From Tritrichomonas musculus (taxonomy: Eukaryota > Parabasalia > Tritrichomonadida > Tritrichomonadidae): 64,000 nucleotides of DNA. The notes below the pieces were generated by a model, which was given only the letters and a program-made list of their open reading frames with translations, was not told the DNA's origin and ran no database searches. The stretch spans positions 7,192,001 to 7,256,000 of the forward strand of contig JAPFFF010000002.1 of the NCBI GenBank assembly GCA_039105265.1, in the 5' to 3' direction. Both the position numbers and the translations under genes were made by a program. Below are positions 10,232 through 20,968 of this stretch, piece after piece (position 1 is the stretch's first letter; each line of letters starts with the position of its first letter).

Positions 10232-10833
10232 TTAAAATTTTATAAACGGTACTCTTTTATACTATTCAATTTTTTTAAAATCTAATTTTTTTTTTATAAT
10301 TTATTAATATAATAATAAATTATATATTTTAAACTATTATAAATTAAAATTTACAATATATTATTATTATATAATTTTTATATATCAATCAAAGCTTGTT
10401 TTAATTAATTATTAAAAAGATAATATATTTAATAGTATAAATAAATTTCAATAAAATCATTTAAATCAAATAGAAAATTATCTTTAAGTTTTACAATTTT
10501 CATACAAATTTACTACCTATCAAAATTTTTTTTATTGCTAAAATATTGCATTTTATTTGGAAATATTTTAAAAAATATTTATATATTTATTAATAAATAA
10601 TAAAATAAAAGTTAAATAAAGTAAAATATTCCATAAATAAACTTTTTTTATAAAAATATAATTTATTTAAATAAAATAAAAATTTTAAAATCAAATCAAT
10701 ATTCTTGTGAATAATTGAGAATACAATTTTAATAAACAAAACAATGAATAATAAAATAAAGCAAAAATAAAGAAATCTCCGAATAATAATTTATTGAAAT
10801 AATAATGATAAAGATATAAAAATAAAATGGTGA
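10232..10833. other. A+T-rich intergenic stretch
   Basis: About 600 bases of A/T runs between element family A and the next gene end. Nothing recognisable. Confidence 0.5.
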
Positions 10834-12936
10834 TTAAATAAATTTTTTTGTTCCATAATGATGATTCTGCCTAAAATAAGTTGGTGTGATTCTCAAAAAT
10901 GGATAATGAGGATTCGTCAATTCATCCCCATGGAATGGCTCTCGTTGATAACTCTTTTCAAGAGCTTCTTTGTGCTCTCTATTTTCAATAAATCTTTGTT
11001 TTTGAATTTTCAAAGCGTAATTTTCTCTCATCCTTCTTGAACTTTCAATAGAACGAATTCGAGCCTGATCCATATCGCTTACAGCATATGGATTTCTTGC
11101 ATGAATCTTCGTGTATTTATCTGTAAGTCCTTTGAAAAAGTTTCGTGAAGTCTGTGCCACAATTGGAATCCTATCTAAATATTCGTTTGTATCTTCATCT
11201 AATTGCTTTGATCTTCTTGTTGTTGATGCCATTGATGTTGAATCATAATAATTATAACTTTTACGAGAATTTCTCTTTTGTGATTGATTTGGTTTAATAA
11301 GAGCGGCTCTTGTTTTCCTCATTCTGTTTGTATCCATCGTATCTTTGAAGAAAGAATTGCCATTTAATTCGCCATTGTTTGATTTATCATCATTTTCAGG
11401 CGAATTGTGATTTTCAGTATCAGCCTCATGTTCATTATCTTTTATATCTTTATCATTAGAATTGTCCTTATTGAGAGTTCTTGTTGATGGGGCTGGATTA
11501 TAGCTGCTTTTTTTCAGGCGTACTGATCTTGATGTGTAGATTCCTCTAGTTTCTGGGTAAAGCTGTTCAAGTGTCTCTTTATATTGTCCCATTGAGAATG
11601 GTTCACTACGATATGGAGAGCTGGATTCGGTTCCACTTATTGGGGCTCTTTTTGACCTATAAATCTTACGTTCTTCTTGGATTTCTTTGATAGTTTCTTG
11701 AGCTGTTGTTTTAGCTTCTTCTTCAGTAATTGTGTCTTCTTCTTCTATGTTTTCTTCTTCTTCATTTTGATTTTGTTGCAAATATTCTTCTTCTTCATTT
11801 TGATTTTGTTGCAAATATTCTTCTTCTTCATTTTGATTTTGTTGTAAATATTCTTCTTCTTCATTTTGATTTTGTTCCAATATTTCTTCTTCCTTATTAG
11901 GTTCATTCGTTTCTTCTTCATTAGTATTATTTTCATTTAATTCATTTTCATTTTCTTCTTCTTCATTTTTTATCTTATCTTTGCTTTCCTCTTCTTCATT
12001 ATTATCATCTTTTTCCTTATTTTCTTCTTCTTCATTAATATTATCTAATATTTTCTTTTCTTCTTCTCCATCATTATTTTCTTTTTCATCATTTTCGGAT
12101 TTAGCTTTACTTTCATTTTCATTTTTCTCCATAGAATCATTTTTCTTTTTCTCTTCAGCTTCGTCATTTTTTTCTTCTTCTTCTAAAAAAGGATTAATTT
12201 CATGCTTTTTATTTTCGTTGTTATCATTTTTATCATCTGCATTATTTTCTACTTCAATTTGTTTTTCGTTTTCCATTTTTCTCGCAACATTCTCTGGGTT
12301 TTCAACTTCTAATTTTCCTTCTTCTTCCTCTTCTTCTCCTTTTGGGTTATCTTTTTCAGATTGTTGTTCTTCTTCTTGGGGGGTTTCTATTTGTTCTTCT
12401 TTGGTTTCCTCTTCGCTTTTATCTTCATTTTTTATATTACCTTCTAATAAATCATTGAGTGGTTGTATATTTAGCAGATTTTCGTTATTATTAGAATTAT
12501 TTTCTTCTTCTTCTTGGTCATTTTCATTGATTTCTTTCTCATTATCATTGACGTTATTTTCAATATTATCGCAATTTTGGCTATTTATTTCTTCTTCGTT
12601 ATTTTCTTCGGTTTTTTCGATTTCTTCTACATTTTGGTCAGAGTTTTTTGTTTTTTTTTCGTTCTCATCTTGATTTTTTTGATCAGTTTCAAATGTTGTT
12701 TTTCGTGTTTTAACTTGACGACTATAAACATTATTTTGTTGCATGCTTTTCAAAAGATTGCGAACAGTGGGGCGAGGTGACATCATGATTGATGAATAAG
12801 TCGGAGGCAGTGCAGGGTAAAGATAGTCATTATTGTTTTCGTCTTCATTTTCGTTTTCTGTTTTGTTTTTGTTTTCAGTGTTATTTTTCTTTGATTTGGA
12901 TGTTGAATTTCGACTTTTCATACCCGTTTTCTTCAT
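10834..12936 (-). CDS. Glu/Asn-rich low-complexity protein, about 700 aa
   Basis: I take the ATG at 12934-12936 (MKKTGMKSRN) as start: the frame is open to a TTG further up, but an initiator TCATTCA sits 13 bases before this ATG. Residues about 85-400 are a highly acidic E/N/K run with four near-copies of the 11-residue unit NQNEEEEYLQQ. The C-terminal 250 residues are better mixed: repeated R-S-K-R patches, a PYAVSDMDQARIRSIE segment, and a basic helix (NYALKIQKQRFIENREHKEA) before the end TYFRQNHHYGTKKFI. No known domain. The ordered, Tyr/Phe-containing C terminus is probably the functional part; a cytoskeletal role is a guess. Confidence 0.7.
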   Translation of the reverse strand: MKKTGMKSRNSTSKSKKNNTENKNKTENENEDENNNDYLYPALPPTYSSIMMSPRPTVRNLLKSMQQNNVYSRQVKTRKTTFETDQKNQDENEKKTKNSDQNVEEIEKTEENNEEEINSQNCDNIENNVNDNEKEINENDQEEEENNSNNNENLLNIQPLNDLLEGNIKNEDKSEEETKEEQIETPQEEEQQSEKDNPKGEEEEEEGKLEVENPENVARKMENEKQIEVENNADDKNDNNENKKHEINPFLEEEEKNDEAEEKKKNDSMEKNENESKAKSENDEKENNDGEEEKKILDNINEEEENKEKDDNNEEEESKDKIKNEEEENENELNENNTNEEETNEPNKEEEILEQNQNEEEEYLQQNQNEEEEYLQQNQNEEEEYLQQNQNEEEENIEEEDTITEEEAKTTAQETIKEIQEERKIYRSKRAPISGTESSSPYRSEPFSMGQYKETLEQLYPETRGIYTSRSVRLKKSSYNPAPSTRTLNKDNSNDKDIKDNEHEADTENHNSPENDDKSNNGELNGNSFFKDTMDTNRMRKTRAALIKPNQSQKRNSRKSYNYYDSTSMASTTRRSKQLDEDTNEYLDRIPIVAQTSRNFFKGLTDKYTKIHARNPYAVSDMDQARIRSIESSRRMRENYALKIQKQRFIENREHKEALEKSYQREPFHGDELTNPHYPFLRITPTYFRQNHHYGTKKFI

Positions 12937-12944
12937 ATTAGATT

Positions 12945-12951
12945 TGAATGA
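12945..12951 (-). promoter_or_regulatory. Inr-like initiator TCATTCA
   Basis: Minus-strand TCATTCA with +1 A at 12949, 13 bases before the ATG at 12936. It decides that start over the upstream TTG. Confidence 0.5.
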
Positions 12952-13458
12952 TATATTCAATTATAAATTTATCATTGAATAAATTCAATGATAAAAAGTG
13001 AAATGATATTTTCTGTTTTTTATAGATTATAACCAATTGATCAATTGATCATTGGATATCCATTTCGATACTCATGTATTTGTCAACGATGGCCAAATAT
13101 TCATTTATAAAATAGAATGAAATGAATCAAAATAAATTACAGATTATTATCCAAATAATGATAATATTTTATTTTTTACAATCCAAAGTGATATTAAACT
13201 AAATTAGAATTTAGCTTGTGTTTTATTTTTAAAATATGTTGATTGTAAATATCTGATATCTATATGATATAGACTCTATATCATATGTTTTTTAAAACAT
13301 TAAAGAGAAACATCTTTCATATGTTTAATAAAGTAATGTTGTATAATTATGATATATTGTTAGTAACCAAATTGAAAAAACCTATTTTGAGAAAATTTTT
13401 CGGAAAATTGAATTCAATTTTAGAAAATTTATAACGTGTTGGTATCAAATATTTTTTT
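12952..13458. other. divergent intergenic region
   Basis: About 500 bases between a minus-strand and a plus-strand gene, so it should hold both promoters. It contains ATTGATCAATTGATCAT-type palindromic runs near 13035 and A+T-rich DNA. No clear initiator is seen just before the ATG at 13459. Confidence 0.4.
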
Positions 13459-16443
13459 ATGTTTCTTCCTTTGTTATTCTCATTTCTGATTTGGTTTGTC
13501 AAATCAGAAGAAGTAAACTTAAGAAAGAGAAAATCATTTACATTTGTTACTAGCCAAAACAAAGAATTCACACTTCAACCAGCAAAAAATTATTTGAAGA
13601 AAAACGAGAACATTTTTTCACGACTATCAAGACGTCTTCGAGGTGTTAACATGAATGAAGAAGGTTCATGGTATTATATTCATTTTATTGACGACGAAGG
13701 GAACGAAGTTCGACGAGTTGTTAACCGTCTTCAACTTAAAGTTGAGAATGGTATTCTTAAGAACACATATATTGCATATTTAAGAGAAGAAGAACTAGAA
13801 TCACTTGAAGAACATGCTCTTGTTAAGAAAGTCACCCCAGAAGAAAAGTTTGAAGAGTCAGGAGGTAAGATCACAGATACGAATTATTTCCATGTTATTG
13901 CAACAGAAGACACTAAAATACCATCAAAACATGAACTTTTTTCAATTGAACGTCAAGATGACTCACGAACCTATATTATTCGCGTTGAAGAAGAAGGAGG
14001 TAATGATAAAACATTAACCGAAAAGAAACGACAAGCTATTAGATTTCTTAGTGAAATTTCAGGAGTTCGAAGTATTTCTACGTTTACTCGTCCTACAATT
14101 AAAAACAATATTATGACTGGATATACGCAGAGGAACGGAAGAAATTTTCTAAAAAATAATTCTAATGGTCTCTATTATAGTGAGAGGTATGTTAATAACA
14201 AAGGTATTACAGGAACTGGCCAAATTATCACAATTCAAGATACACCAATTGATTTTTATCATGCAATGTTTCGAGATGATTCTGTCCAAGTAGAACTTAA
14301 TACAAAATTAACAAATCATCGAAAATTTGTCTACTATGGTTCCAAATCTACTAATATAAATGATTGGTCCTCCAAGCTTGAAGAAAATGAGCATGGTACG
14401 CATGTTGCAGGTACAACAGCTGGTAAAAGTAATTGTCAAAATGATTTAAATGTTGGAACAGAATTATTTAATGGTAATGCACCAGATGCAAAAATATTAT
14501 ATGCTGGTGGATTAAATGATGTGTCTTCATCACAATTAGGTAGTTTGATGAAACAACATGATTCATACATTTCTACTAATAGTTGGGGAGTCGATGGTTA
14601 TAACGATCAAATTAATTATGAATATGGAAATCTTGCACTAAAGAATCCAGATCGTCTTTTCCTTTTTGCAGCAGGGAATGAATATAGTGATGGTAATTTC
14701 ACAGTTTGTGATCCAGGTGGTTCAAAGAATGTTCTCACTGTTGGAGCCATGGATGATTTTTTCAATACCATTCATACATATGAAGTTCAAAGTGCAATGA
14801 GTAGCTCAATTAGTTTTAAGGCTAGAGCTCTTCTTGATGCAGATCCATGGATTGTTGGCAGTATTGGAACTTCAACTTCTTCAACAGTTGTAGCAATTGA
14901 TTGCACAAATGGTGATCAGTGTACCACCATCAATAGCGGTAAAGTCAGTCTTCTCTATTCTAGCAATTCGCAATCATGTTCATGGGTTTATCAATGCCAA
15001 CTCTCTTCAACATCAGGGATTTTATATACAGACTCAGTGAGTACAGTTAATAATCTTCTTAGCAGCCGAGGAAATGTTCGGGTTACCGACATAACTAGTT
15101 TCAATATCACATCTCCAATTGGTCATGCGGATTACTCTTCAGGTGGTCCAGGAAACAAAGGAATTCTCAAACCTGATATCATGACTCCAGGCACCCGAAT
15201 CATTAGTGCAAAATCAAGAAATAAAGGAAAATCAAATCATGGATGTGATACTGTAAATGGTGGCGATTTCACAATAATGCAAGGAACATCGATGGCAACA
15301 CCAAATGCAGCTGGAGCTACAGCACTTGTTCGTCAATACTTCAGTTCCGAAAGATGGCCTTCTTCAGTTAATCTTGATGGTGCTACTTTACGTGCTCTTA
15401 TGATTAACTCGTGTAGGCATCCTCATTCATCAAAAACTCCAGATATTCTCTTTGGTCATGGAATTGTTGATCTTTCGACAATTCTTCCATTAGAAAATGA
15501 TTTTGGCGTCCAAATTACAAATCCAAATAGTCTTCCTTCAATACCCGAAAATTCAGCTTATGTGGCCAGTTTAATAGTCAACTCTAATTCTAAGCCTGTT
15601 CAAATTACTCTCTCATATCTTGACCAAATGCTTGATAGATCATCTGCAATCCCTCTCACACGTGATCTTGACTTGGTTGTCGTGACTCCAGCTGGAAAGA
15701 TGATCAAAGGAGATCATCTATCAAATGGTGATACACAACATTTCTCAACAAATGAAAAAGTCATCATAGATAAAAGTGATCTTACTAAAGGTACTTACTC
15801 AATATATGTAATTACTGGCGAATTTGCTGATTCAGGAGTTTCTACTGATGCTAATCAAAAATTTGCTGTTGTTGCAACCGGTGATATTTCAAATGGTTTT
15901 CTCAATTTCCAACGTTCAAACAGATGTCCTTGTGCCCAATGCAGCCAAGCAAACCCAGCATTATGTCAATGTACTGAAGGATATATTGGAACAATTTGTC
16001 AAGCTCAAGTAAAGATAGTGAATGGAACAAAAGGATCTTTCTCTGTGCCAGCAATGAATATTTTTAGAGTTAAATTCAATTCTGATAAAAATATTAAAGT
16101 TATAAAGGCTAAATCATCTAAGGCAGGCAGCATAGCAAATATTTGGTATAGCCAAGAATGTCATGTAAACATTGGTGATTATGATAAATCTGGATCTGCT
16201 GGAACATTAATGAAGAAAGAAATAAAAGTTGATCCTTCAATGAAATCAATCTGTGTCGCTATAGTAAATGCAAATTATCAGGAAGCGAATTTTGAAATTG
16301 AATTGTCCGATAAATCTGGTTATACTAATATAATCATTGGTGTTGTTGTTGCTGTTGTCGTAATAATTGTTATTGTAGTTGTAATTTATTGTTGTTATAA
16401 GAAAGGCAAGTGTAGCAAGATTCCAATTTGTAATAGTTCATAA
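13459..16443 (+). CDS. subtilisin-like serine protease (S8), membrane-anchored, 994 aa
   Basis: Signal peptide at 1-16 (MFLPLLFSFLIWFVKS), then a propeptide-like region. Catalytic residues are readable: D261 in IQDTPID, H312 in EHGTHVAG, oxyanion N407 in FAAGNE, S611 in GTSMATPNAAG. N407 to S611 is far longer than in bacterial subtilisins; the extra part (about 440-580, with SGKVSLLYSSN) resembles a PA-type insert. After the catalytic domain come a beta-rich region, a Cys cluster (CPCAQCSQANPALCQC, about 822-845) and one transmembrane helix (about 955-977) with a short basic tail, so it is a type I surface or lysosomal protease. Stop overlaps TAAA. It faces a close paralogue at 16925-19966, tail to tail. 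Secreted or surface S8 proteases are typical of trichomonads. Confidence 0.92.
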   Translation: MFLPLLFSFLIWFVKSEEVNLRKRKSFTFVTSQNKEFTLQPAKNYLKKNENIFSRLSRRLRGVNMNEEGSWYYIHFIDDEGNEVRRVVNRLQLKVENGILKNTYIAYLREEELESLEEHALVKKVTPEEKFEESGGKITDTNYFHVIATEDTKIPSKHELFSIERQDDSRTYIIRVEEEGGNDKTLTEKKRQAIRFLSEISGVRSISTFTRPTIKNNIMTGYTQRNGRNFLKNNSNGLYYSERYVNNKGITGTGQIITIQDTPIDFYHAMFRDDSVQVELNTKLTNHRKFVYYGSKSTNINDWSSKLEENEHGTHVAGTTAGKSNCQNDLNVGTELFNGNAPDAKILYAGGLNDVSSSQLGSLMKQHDSYISTNSWGVDGYNDQINYEYGNLALKNPDRLFLFAAGNEYSDGNFTVCDPGGSKNVLTVGAMDDFFNTIHTYEVQSAMSSSISFKARALLDADPWIVGSIGTSTSSTVVAIDCTNGDQCTTINSGKVSLLYSSNSQSCSWVYQCQLSSTSGILYTDSVSTVNNLLSSRGNVRVTDITSFNITSPIGHADYSSGGPGNKGILKPDIMTPGTRIISAKSRNKGKSNHGCDTVNGGDFTIMQGTSMATPNAAGATALVRQYFSSERWPSSVNLDGATLRALMINSCRHPHSSKTPDILFGHGIVDLSTILPLENDFGVQITNPNSLPSIPENSAYVASLIVNSNSKPVQITLSYLDQMLDRSSAIPLTRDLDLVVVTPAGKMIKGDHLSNGDTQHFSTNEKVIIDKSDLTKGTYSIYVITGEFADSGVSTDANQKFAVVATGDISNGFLNFQRSNRCPCAQCSQANPALCQCTEGYIGTICQAQVKIVNGTKGSFSVPAMNIFRVKFNSDKNIKVIKAKSSKAGSIANIWYSQECHVNIGDYDKSGSAGTLMKKEIKVDPSMKSICVAIVNANYQEANFEIELSDKSGYTNIIIGVVVAVVVIIVIVVVIYCCYKKGKCSKIPICNSS

Positions 16444-16924
16444 AAATTAAAATAATGTTTATAAATTTTATCGAGATTTACAAAATATTAAATACATTAA
16501 TTTTAAAAATATTTTACAAAATTTATGAGAAAAGTTTTTATCAATTCTTTAAAACCAGATGCATAATTTTTACAATAAATTATTTGATAATTATTGACAA
16601 CAATTTGGTATCATAAAAATATATTATTTCTATATCGTTAAATTTCCATTAAAGATTATGCATTTAATGAAGGTGCATCATTAGATTTTATTTTTCATAA
16701 AGTCTAATGAGAATTTTTCATTTCAAAAATCGTTAATAATAATCTTTTCTAATGAAATATCAAAAAATGATTTTAAAAATTTTATAAATTTAGCTTTAAC
16801 TTATCTTTTAAAGGGAAGCCCGATTTTGATACAGATGTATAAAAAAAAAAAAAAAAAAAAAAAAATTAGATAAAATATTGGTTTATTTTAATTTAAAAAA
16901 AAAACTCTAAAATGAGTTTTAAAA
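16444..16924. other. convergent spacer between the two S8 genes
   Basis: 480 bases between two gene 3' ends. It holds an 8-bp-stem hairpin (TCATTAGA at 16678-16685 with TCTAATGA at 16703-16710) and an A25 run near 16841-16865. The UTRs are not similar to each other, unlike the coding 5' ends. Confidence 0.5.
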
Positions 16925-19900
16925 TTAGATGAGATCGGTGCCAGAAACTCCGCCACCGCCGCCGTCGCCACCACCGCCTCTATTCTTGCAGCAGCAGCAA
17001 TAAACGACGACAGCGCCAACAGCGAGAGCGGCAACAATGCAGACAACAATAATGATTATATTGGTCTTGCTAAGTCCACTTTCTTTGTCAGAAACTTGAA
17101 TATCATAGGTAGCAGCTTGATAGTTGTTGTTGAAGACAGCTACGCAAAGTTCGTTGGTTCCAAAGTGAACTTTTGTTTTCTTCTTAAAGAAGCCACCAGT
17201 TTGTCCATTAACATCATATTCACCAAGAGTAGTATAGCATTGTGGTGCAGCCCAGATTGTAGATCCTGTACCAGGGTTGCTTGATTTAGCGATAATTGTT
17301 TTGATTTCTTTATCAGATCTAACAAAGACACGAGAGATTTGTAATGGCCCAACAGTAACTGAAAATGAGTTCTTTTGTATATCTTCGATTTCAGCTTGAC
17401 AAACGTAACCAATTTGATTTTGTTTGTCGCATTTGCAATAAAGTGGGTTGTATGAATCGCATCTGGGGCAAGGGCATTTTGTTGGTGCTGCAAATTCTAT
17501 AAATCCATTTTGAACTGGACCTGTTGCAACAACTGCAAATTCTTGTCGTGCGCCTGGGTGAGTGTCGTCATCAACAAATTCACCAGCAGTTACGTGAATT
17601 GTATATGGGCCAGCTTCGGGAGTATCAATGATAATCTTTTCATTGGTAGAGGAGTGTTGGGTATCGCCATTGCTAAGATGATCACCTTTGTAGTATCTTC
17701 CAGTTGGGGAAATGACAACAAGGTCAAGATCGCGGGTGAGTGGAATTGGTGAATTAGCACTGAGCATTTCATCAAGGTAAGAAAGAGTAATTTGAAGAGG
17801 TCTTCCATTTGGAGTTACTTGAATTGTTGCTGAAACGTGGCTGTTCTTGCTAACGGATGGCTTCTGACCTGCAAGAAGCGAACGTGATGAAGAAATTGGT
17901 CTTTGTGGTGTAATTTGAACGCCAAATGAACCATCAAGTGGAAGAATGGTTGAAAGATCAACAATGCCATGTCCAAAGAGGGCATCAGGAGTTTTGGCGC
18001 CATGAGGATGCTTGCATGAGTTGATCATGAGGGCTCTCAATGTTGTGGCATCGAGTTCTACACTTCCTTGGTTCCATCTATTTTTGCTGAAGTATTCGCG
18101 AACAAGTGCTGTCGCACCAGCAGCGTTGGGAGTAGCCATTGATGTGCCTTGCATAATTGTGAAGTCACCACCATTTAATGTATTGCATCCATGATTTGTG
18201 CTGCATCCAGCTTGTGACTTTGCACTGAAAATTCGTGTTCCTGGTGTCATAATGTCAGGCTTCTGAATTCCTTTGTTTCCAGGTCCCCCTGATGAATAAT
18301 CAGCATGTGTAATTGTAGCTGACCCATTAATTTGAGTAACATCGGTAACTCGAACCATAGAATTAAGAAGAGATTCAACATCACTTGGCTTTGTTGAAAA
18401 TAAAATGCCTGATGTTGAAGATAACTGGCATTGATAAAGCCATTCGATTTGTTGTGCGTTTGAGGCATAAATGACGCTAACTTTTCCGGAGTTAATTTTA
18501 TTGCATTGGTCTCCTTCTCCGGCATCAATTGCAACAATGGTGCTATCAGTCGACTTACCTAATGTTCCATAAATCCATGGATCTGCGTCAAGTAGTGCTT
18601 GCGTATCAAATGTTTTGCCATATTGACCTTCAAATCGATAAGTATGCTTTTCATTGAAAAAGTCGCCCATAGCTCCAACAGTGAGAACATTCTTTGAACC
18701 ACCTGGATCACAAACTGTGAAATTACCATCACTATATTCATTCCCTGCTGCAAAAAGGAAAAGACGATCTGGATTCTTTAGTGCAAGATTTCCATATTCA
18801 TAATTAATTTGATCGTTATAACCATCGACTCCCCAGCTATTAGTAGAAATGTAAGATTTAAATTGTTGCATCAAACTACCTAGCTGTGTTGCAGAAACAT
18901 CATTTAATCCACCAGCATATAATATCTTTGCATCTGGTGCATTACCATTAAATAAACTTGTTCCAACATTTAAGTCATTTTGGCAGATACTTTTGCCTGC
19001 GGTTGTGCCCGCAACATGTGTACCATGTTCGCTTGCTTCAAGTTTGGCGCTCCACTCACGTAAATTTTTTGCTGTAGATCCATAATATACAAGTTTTCTA
19101 TGGGTGGGAAGTGGTTCATTAAGTTGCATGAAAACATTGTCATCCCGAAACATTGCATGATAAAAATCAATGGGCGTGTCTTGAATTGTGATAATTTGGC
19201 CTTCTCCATTAAGATTTTGGTCATTGAAATATCTAGGAAGATAGCGAAGATTAGAGTTTGAATCGGTTTTAATATTTGTAGGGTCTTGATTTCTCTGCGT
19301 ATATCCAGTCATAATATTGTTTTTAATTGTAGGACGAGTAAACGTAGAAATACTTCGAACTCCTGAAATTTCACTAAGAAATCTAATAGCTTGTCGTTTC
19401 TTTTCGGTTAATGTTTTATCATTACCTCCTTCTTCTTCAACGCGAATAATATAGGTTCGTGAGTCATCTTGACGTTCAATTGAAAAAAGTTCATGTTTTG
19501 ATGGTATTTTAGTGTCTTCTGTCGCAATAACATGGAAATAATTCGTATCTGTGATCTTACCTCCTGACTCTTCAAACTTTTCTTCTGGGGTGACTTTCTT
19601 AACAAGAGCATGTTCTTCAAGTGATTCTAGTTCTTCTTCTCTTAAATATGCAATATATGTGTTCTTAAGAATACCATTCTCAACTTTAAGTTGAAGACGG
19701 TTAACAACTCGTCGAACTTCGTTCCCTTCGTCGTCAATAAAATGAATATAATACCATGAACCTTCTTCATTCATGTTAACACCTCGAAGACGTCTTGATA
19801 GTCGTGAAAAAATGTTCTCGTTTTTCTTCAAATAATTTTTTGCTGGTTGAAGTGTGAATTCTTTGTTTTGGCTAGTAACAAATGTAAATGATTTTCTCTT

Positions 19901-19966
19901 TCCCAAGGTCACTTTCTCTGATTTGACAAACCAAATCAGAAATGAGAATAACAAAGGAAGAAACAT
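16925..19966 (-). CDS. subtilisin-like serine protease (S8), membrane-anchored, 1013 aa
   Basis: Paralogue of the gene at 13459-16443 with the same parts: signal peptide MFLPLLFSFLIWFVKS, propeptide region, catalytic Asp (IQDTPID), His (EHGTHVAGTTAGK), Asn (FAAGNE) and Ser (GTSMATPNAAG), PA-like insert (GKVSVIYASN), a Cys cluster (CPCPRCDSYNPLYCKC), a transmembrane helix (IIIIVVCIVAALAVGAVVVY) and a tail of CCCCKN followed by Gly runs. The first 225 codons are almost identical to the sister gene at the nucleotide level, while most of the rest has diverged. Its 3' third uses G/C-ending codons more than its neighbours. An initiator TCATTTT lies 10 bases before the ATG. All catalytic residues are present. 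Confidence 0.92.
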   Translation of the reverse strand: MFLPLLFSFLIWFVKSEKVTLGKRKSFTFVTSQNKEFTLQPAKNYLKKNENIFSRLSRRLRGVNMNEEGSWYYIHFIDDEGNEVRRVVNRLQLKVENGILKNTYIAYLREEELESLEEHALVKKVTPEEKFEESGGKITDTNYFHVIATEDTKIPSKHELFSIERQDDSRTYIIRVEEEGGNDKTLTEKKRQAIRFLSEISGVRSISTFTRPTIKNNIMTGYTQRNQDPTNIKTDSNSNLRYLPRYFNDQNLNGEGQIITIQDTPIDFYHAMFRDDNVFMQLNEPLPTHRKLVYYGSTAKNLREWSAKLEASEHGTHVAGTTAGKSICQNDLNVGTSLFNGNAPDAKILYAGGLNDVSATQLGSLMQQFKSYISTNSWGVDGYNDQINYEYGNLALKNPDRLFLFAAGNEYSDGNFTVCDPGGSKNVLTVGAMGDFFNEKHTYRFEGQYGKTFDTQALLDADPWIYGTLGKSTDSTIVAIDAGEGDQCNKINSGKVSVIYASNAQQIEWLYQCQLSSTSGILFSTKPSDVESLLNSMVRVTDVTQINGSATITHADYSSGGPGNKGIQKPDIMTPGTRIFSAKSQAGCSTNHGCNTLNGGDFTIMQGTSMATPNAAGATALVREYFSKNRWNQGSVELDATTLRALMINSCKHPHGAKTPDALFGHGIVDLSTILPLDGSFGVQITPQRPISSSRSLLAGQKPSVSKNSHVSATIQVTPNGRPLQITLSYLDEMLSANSPIPLTRDLDLVVISPTGRYYKGDHLSNGDTQHSSTNEKIIIDTPEAGPYTIHVTAGEFVDDDTHPGARQEFAVVATGPVQNGFIEFAAPTKCPCPRCDSYNPLYCKCDKQNQIGYVCQAEIEDIQKNSFSVTVGPLQISRVFVRSDKEIKTIIAKSSNPGTGSTIWAAPQCYTTLGEYDVNGQTGGFFKKKTKVHFGTNELCVAVFNNNYQAATYDIQVSDKESGLSKTNIIIIVVCIVAALAVGAVVVYCCCCKNRGGGGDGGGGGVSGTDLI

Positions 19967-19971
19967 ATTAA

Positions 19972-19978
19972 AAAATGA
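19972..19978 (-). promoter_or_regulatory. Inr-like initiator TCATTTT
   Basis: Minus-strand TCATTTT; +1 A at 19976 gives a 10-base leader to the ATG at 19966. Not shared with the sister S8 gene. Confidence 0.5.
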
Positions 19979-20964
19979 AATGCTGGTTAGAAATCAAAAC
20001 GATCAATGTATTGAAATTTTTTAATCAATTTTTGTTCGTCAATAAAACTTTTTATTAAAAAAAAAAAAAACATAAAAAAACTCATTGATGTATTTAAGTG
20101 AAAAAATGTAAATTTAAAAGGTTAAAAAAGCTTGTATTTAAGAATTGCTTATCCAGATCATTATTTCAAAATCATTGAAATGAGTTTCATTCAAATAATT
20201 CTTTTTAAATCAACTTTTCAAAGATATTTTTTTTTTTAATTGTCCAATATCAATTCTGAATTTTCAAATATTAAAAATAAACAATTCAATATTTCTATAT
20301 TAAATCAGCTAAGTCCATAAAAGATTTGTTTTAACTTGTTCAAATTCTATGAGTTAATATAAAAAGAAATATTTCAAATATAAAAAAAATGGCGAAAATT
20401 TAAATTTAAATTTCAGTGAATGATTCTGATTTAAAATTCATATTTAAAAAAATACATTGAGTCCGAACTTCAAGTAACTTTGTTTGGCTATTTTCCTAAC
20501 TTCGTAATAAGCGGTCGCTATGATTTTTAACCATTAACTTACTTCACTAACAACGTTTTGAAAAGCAATCTAAGCTTCACCCAACAATCTTTTATTCGCA
20601 TTAAATGCATAAAATGCGTACATTTTCTTCCTTAATCATTGAAATTCCATCATAAATTGCTTTTTCGATAAAATTATTATAATCATTTTCAACGACTCAA
20701 ATTTAAAATATATAATTAATTTACTCATATAGTAAAAATAATATTTCCATTATTTATTTAGAAATTTTCTAAAAAAATTTAAAGATATTAAATAATAATT
20801 TTTAGTTTTATTAAACTTTTTGATATAAAAAAATATTAATATTTTCACAATTATTCAATAAAAATTCAAAATTTGATGAGAAAGATGTTTTTTTTAAAAA
20901 ATTAGCGTATTCTTTTTTTAAATTTTTTTTAGAATGGTGTTAATCTTTTTCCAAAAGTTCTGTT
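19979..20964. other. intergenic; possible decayed coding patch
   Basis: Mostly A+T-rich. About 20460-20690 is visibly richer in G+C, and minus-strand reading gives coding-like pieces in more than one frame, suggesting a decayed gene or transposon piece of unknown kind. Nothing else is recognised. Confidence 0.3.
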
Positions 20965-20968
20965 TTAA

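Noticed and set aside
11745-12780. Ser/Phe-rich and Lys/Met-rich ORFs over the acidic gene
   Set aside because: Shadows of the GAA/GAG-rich repeats of the minus-strand gene (TTC-rich complement).
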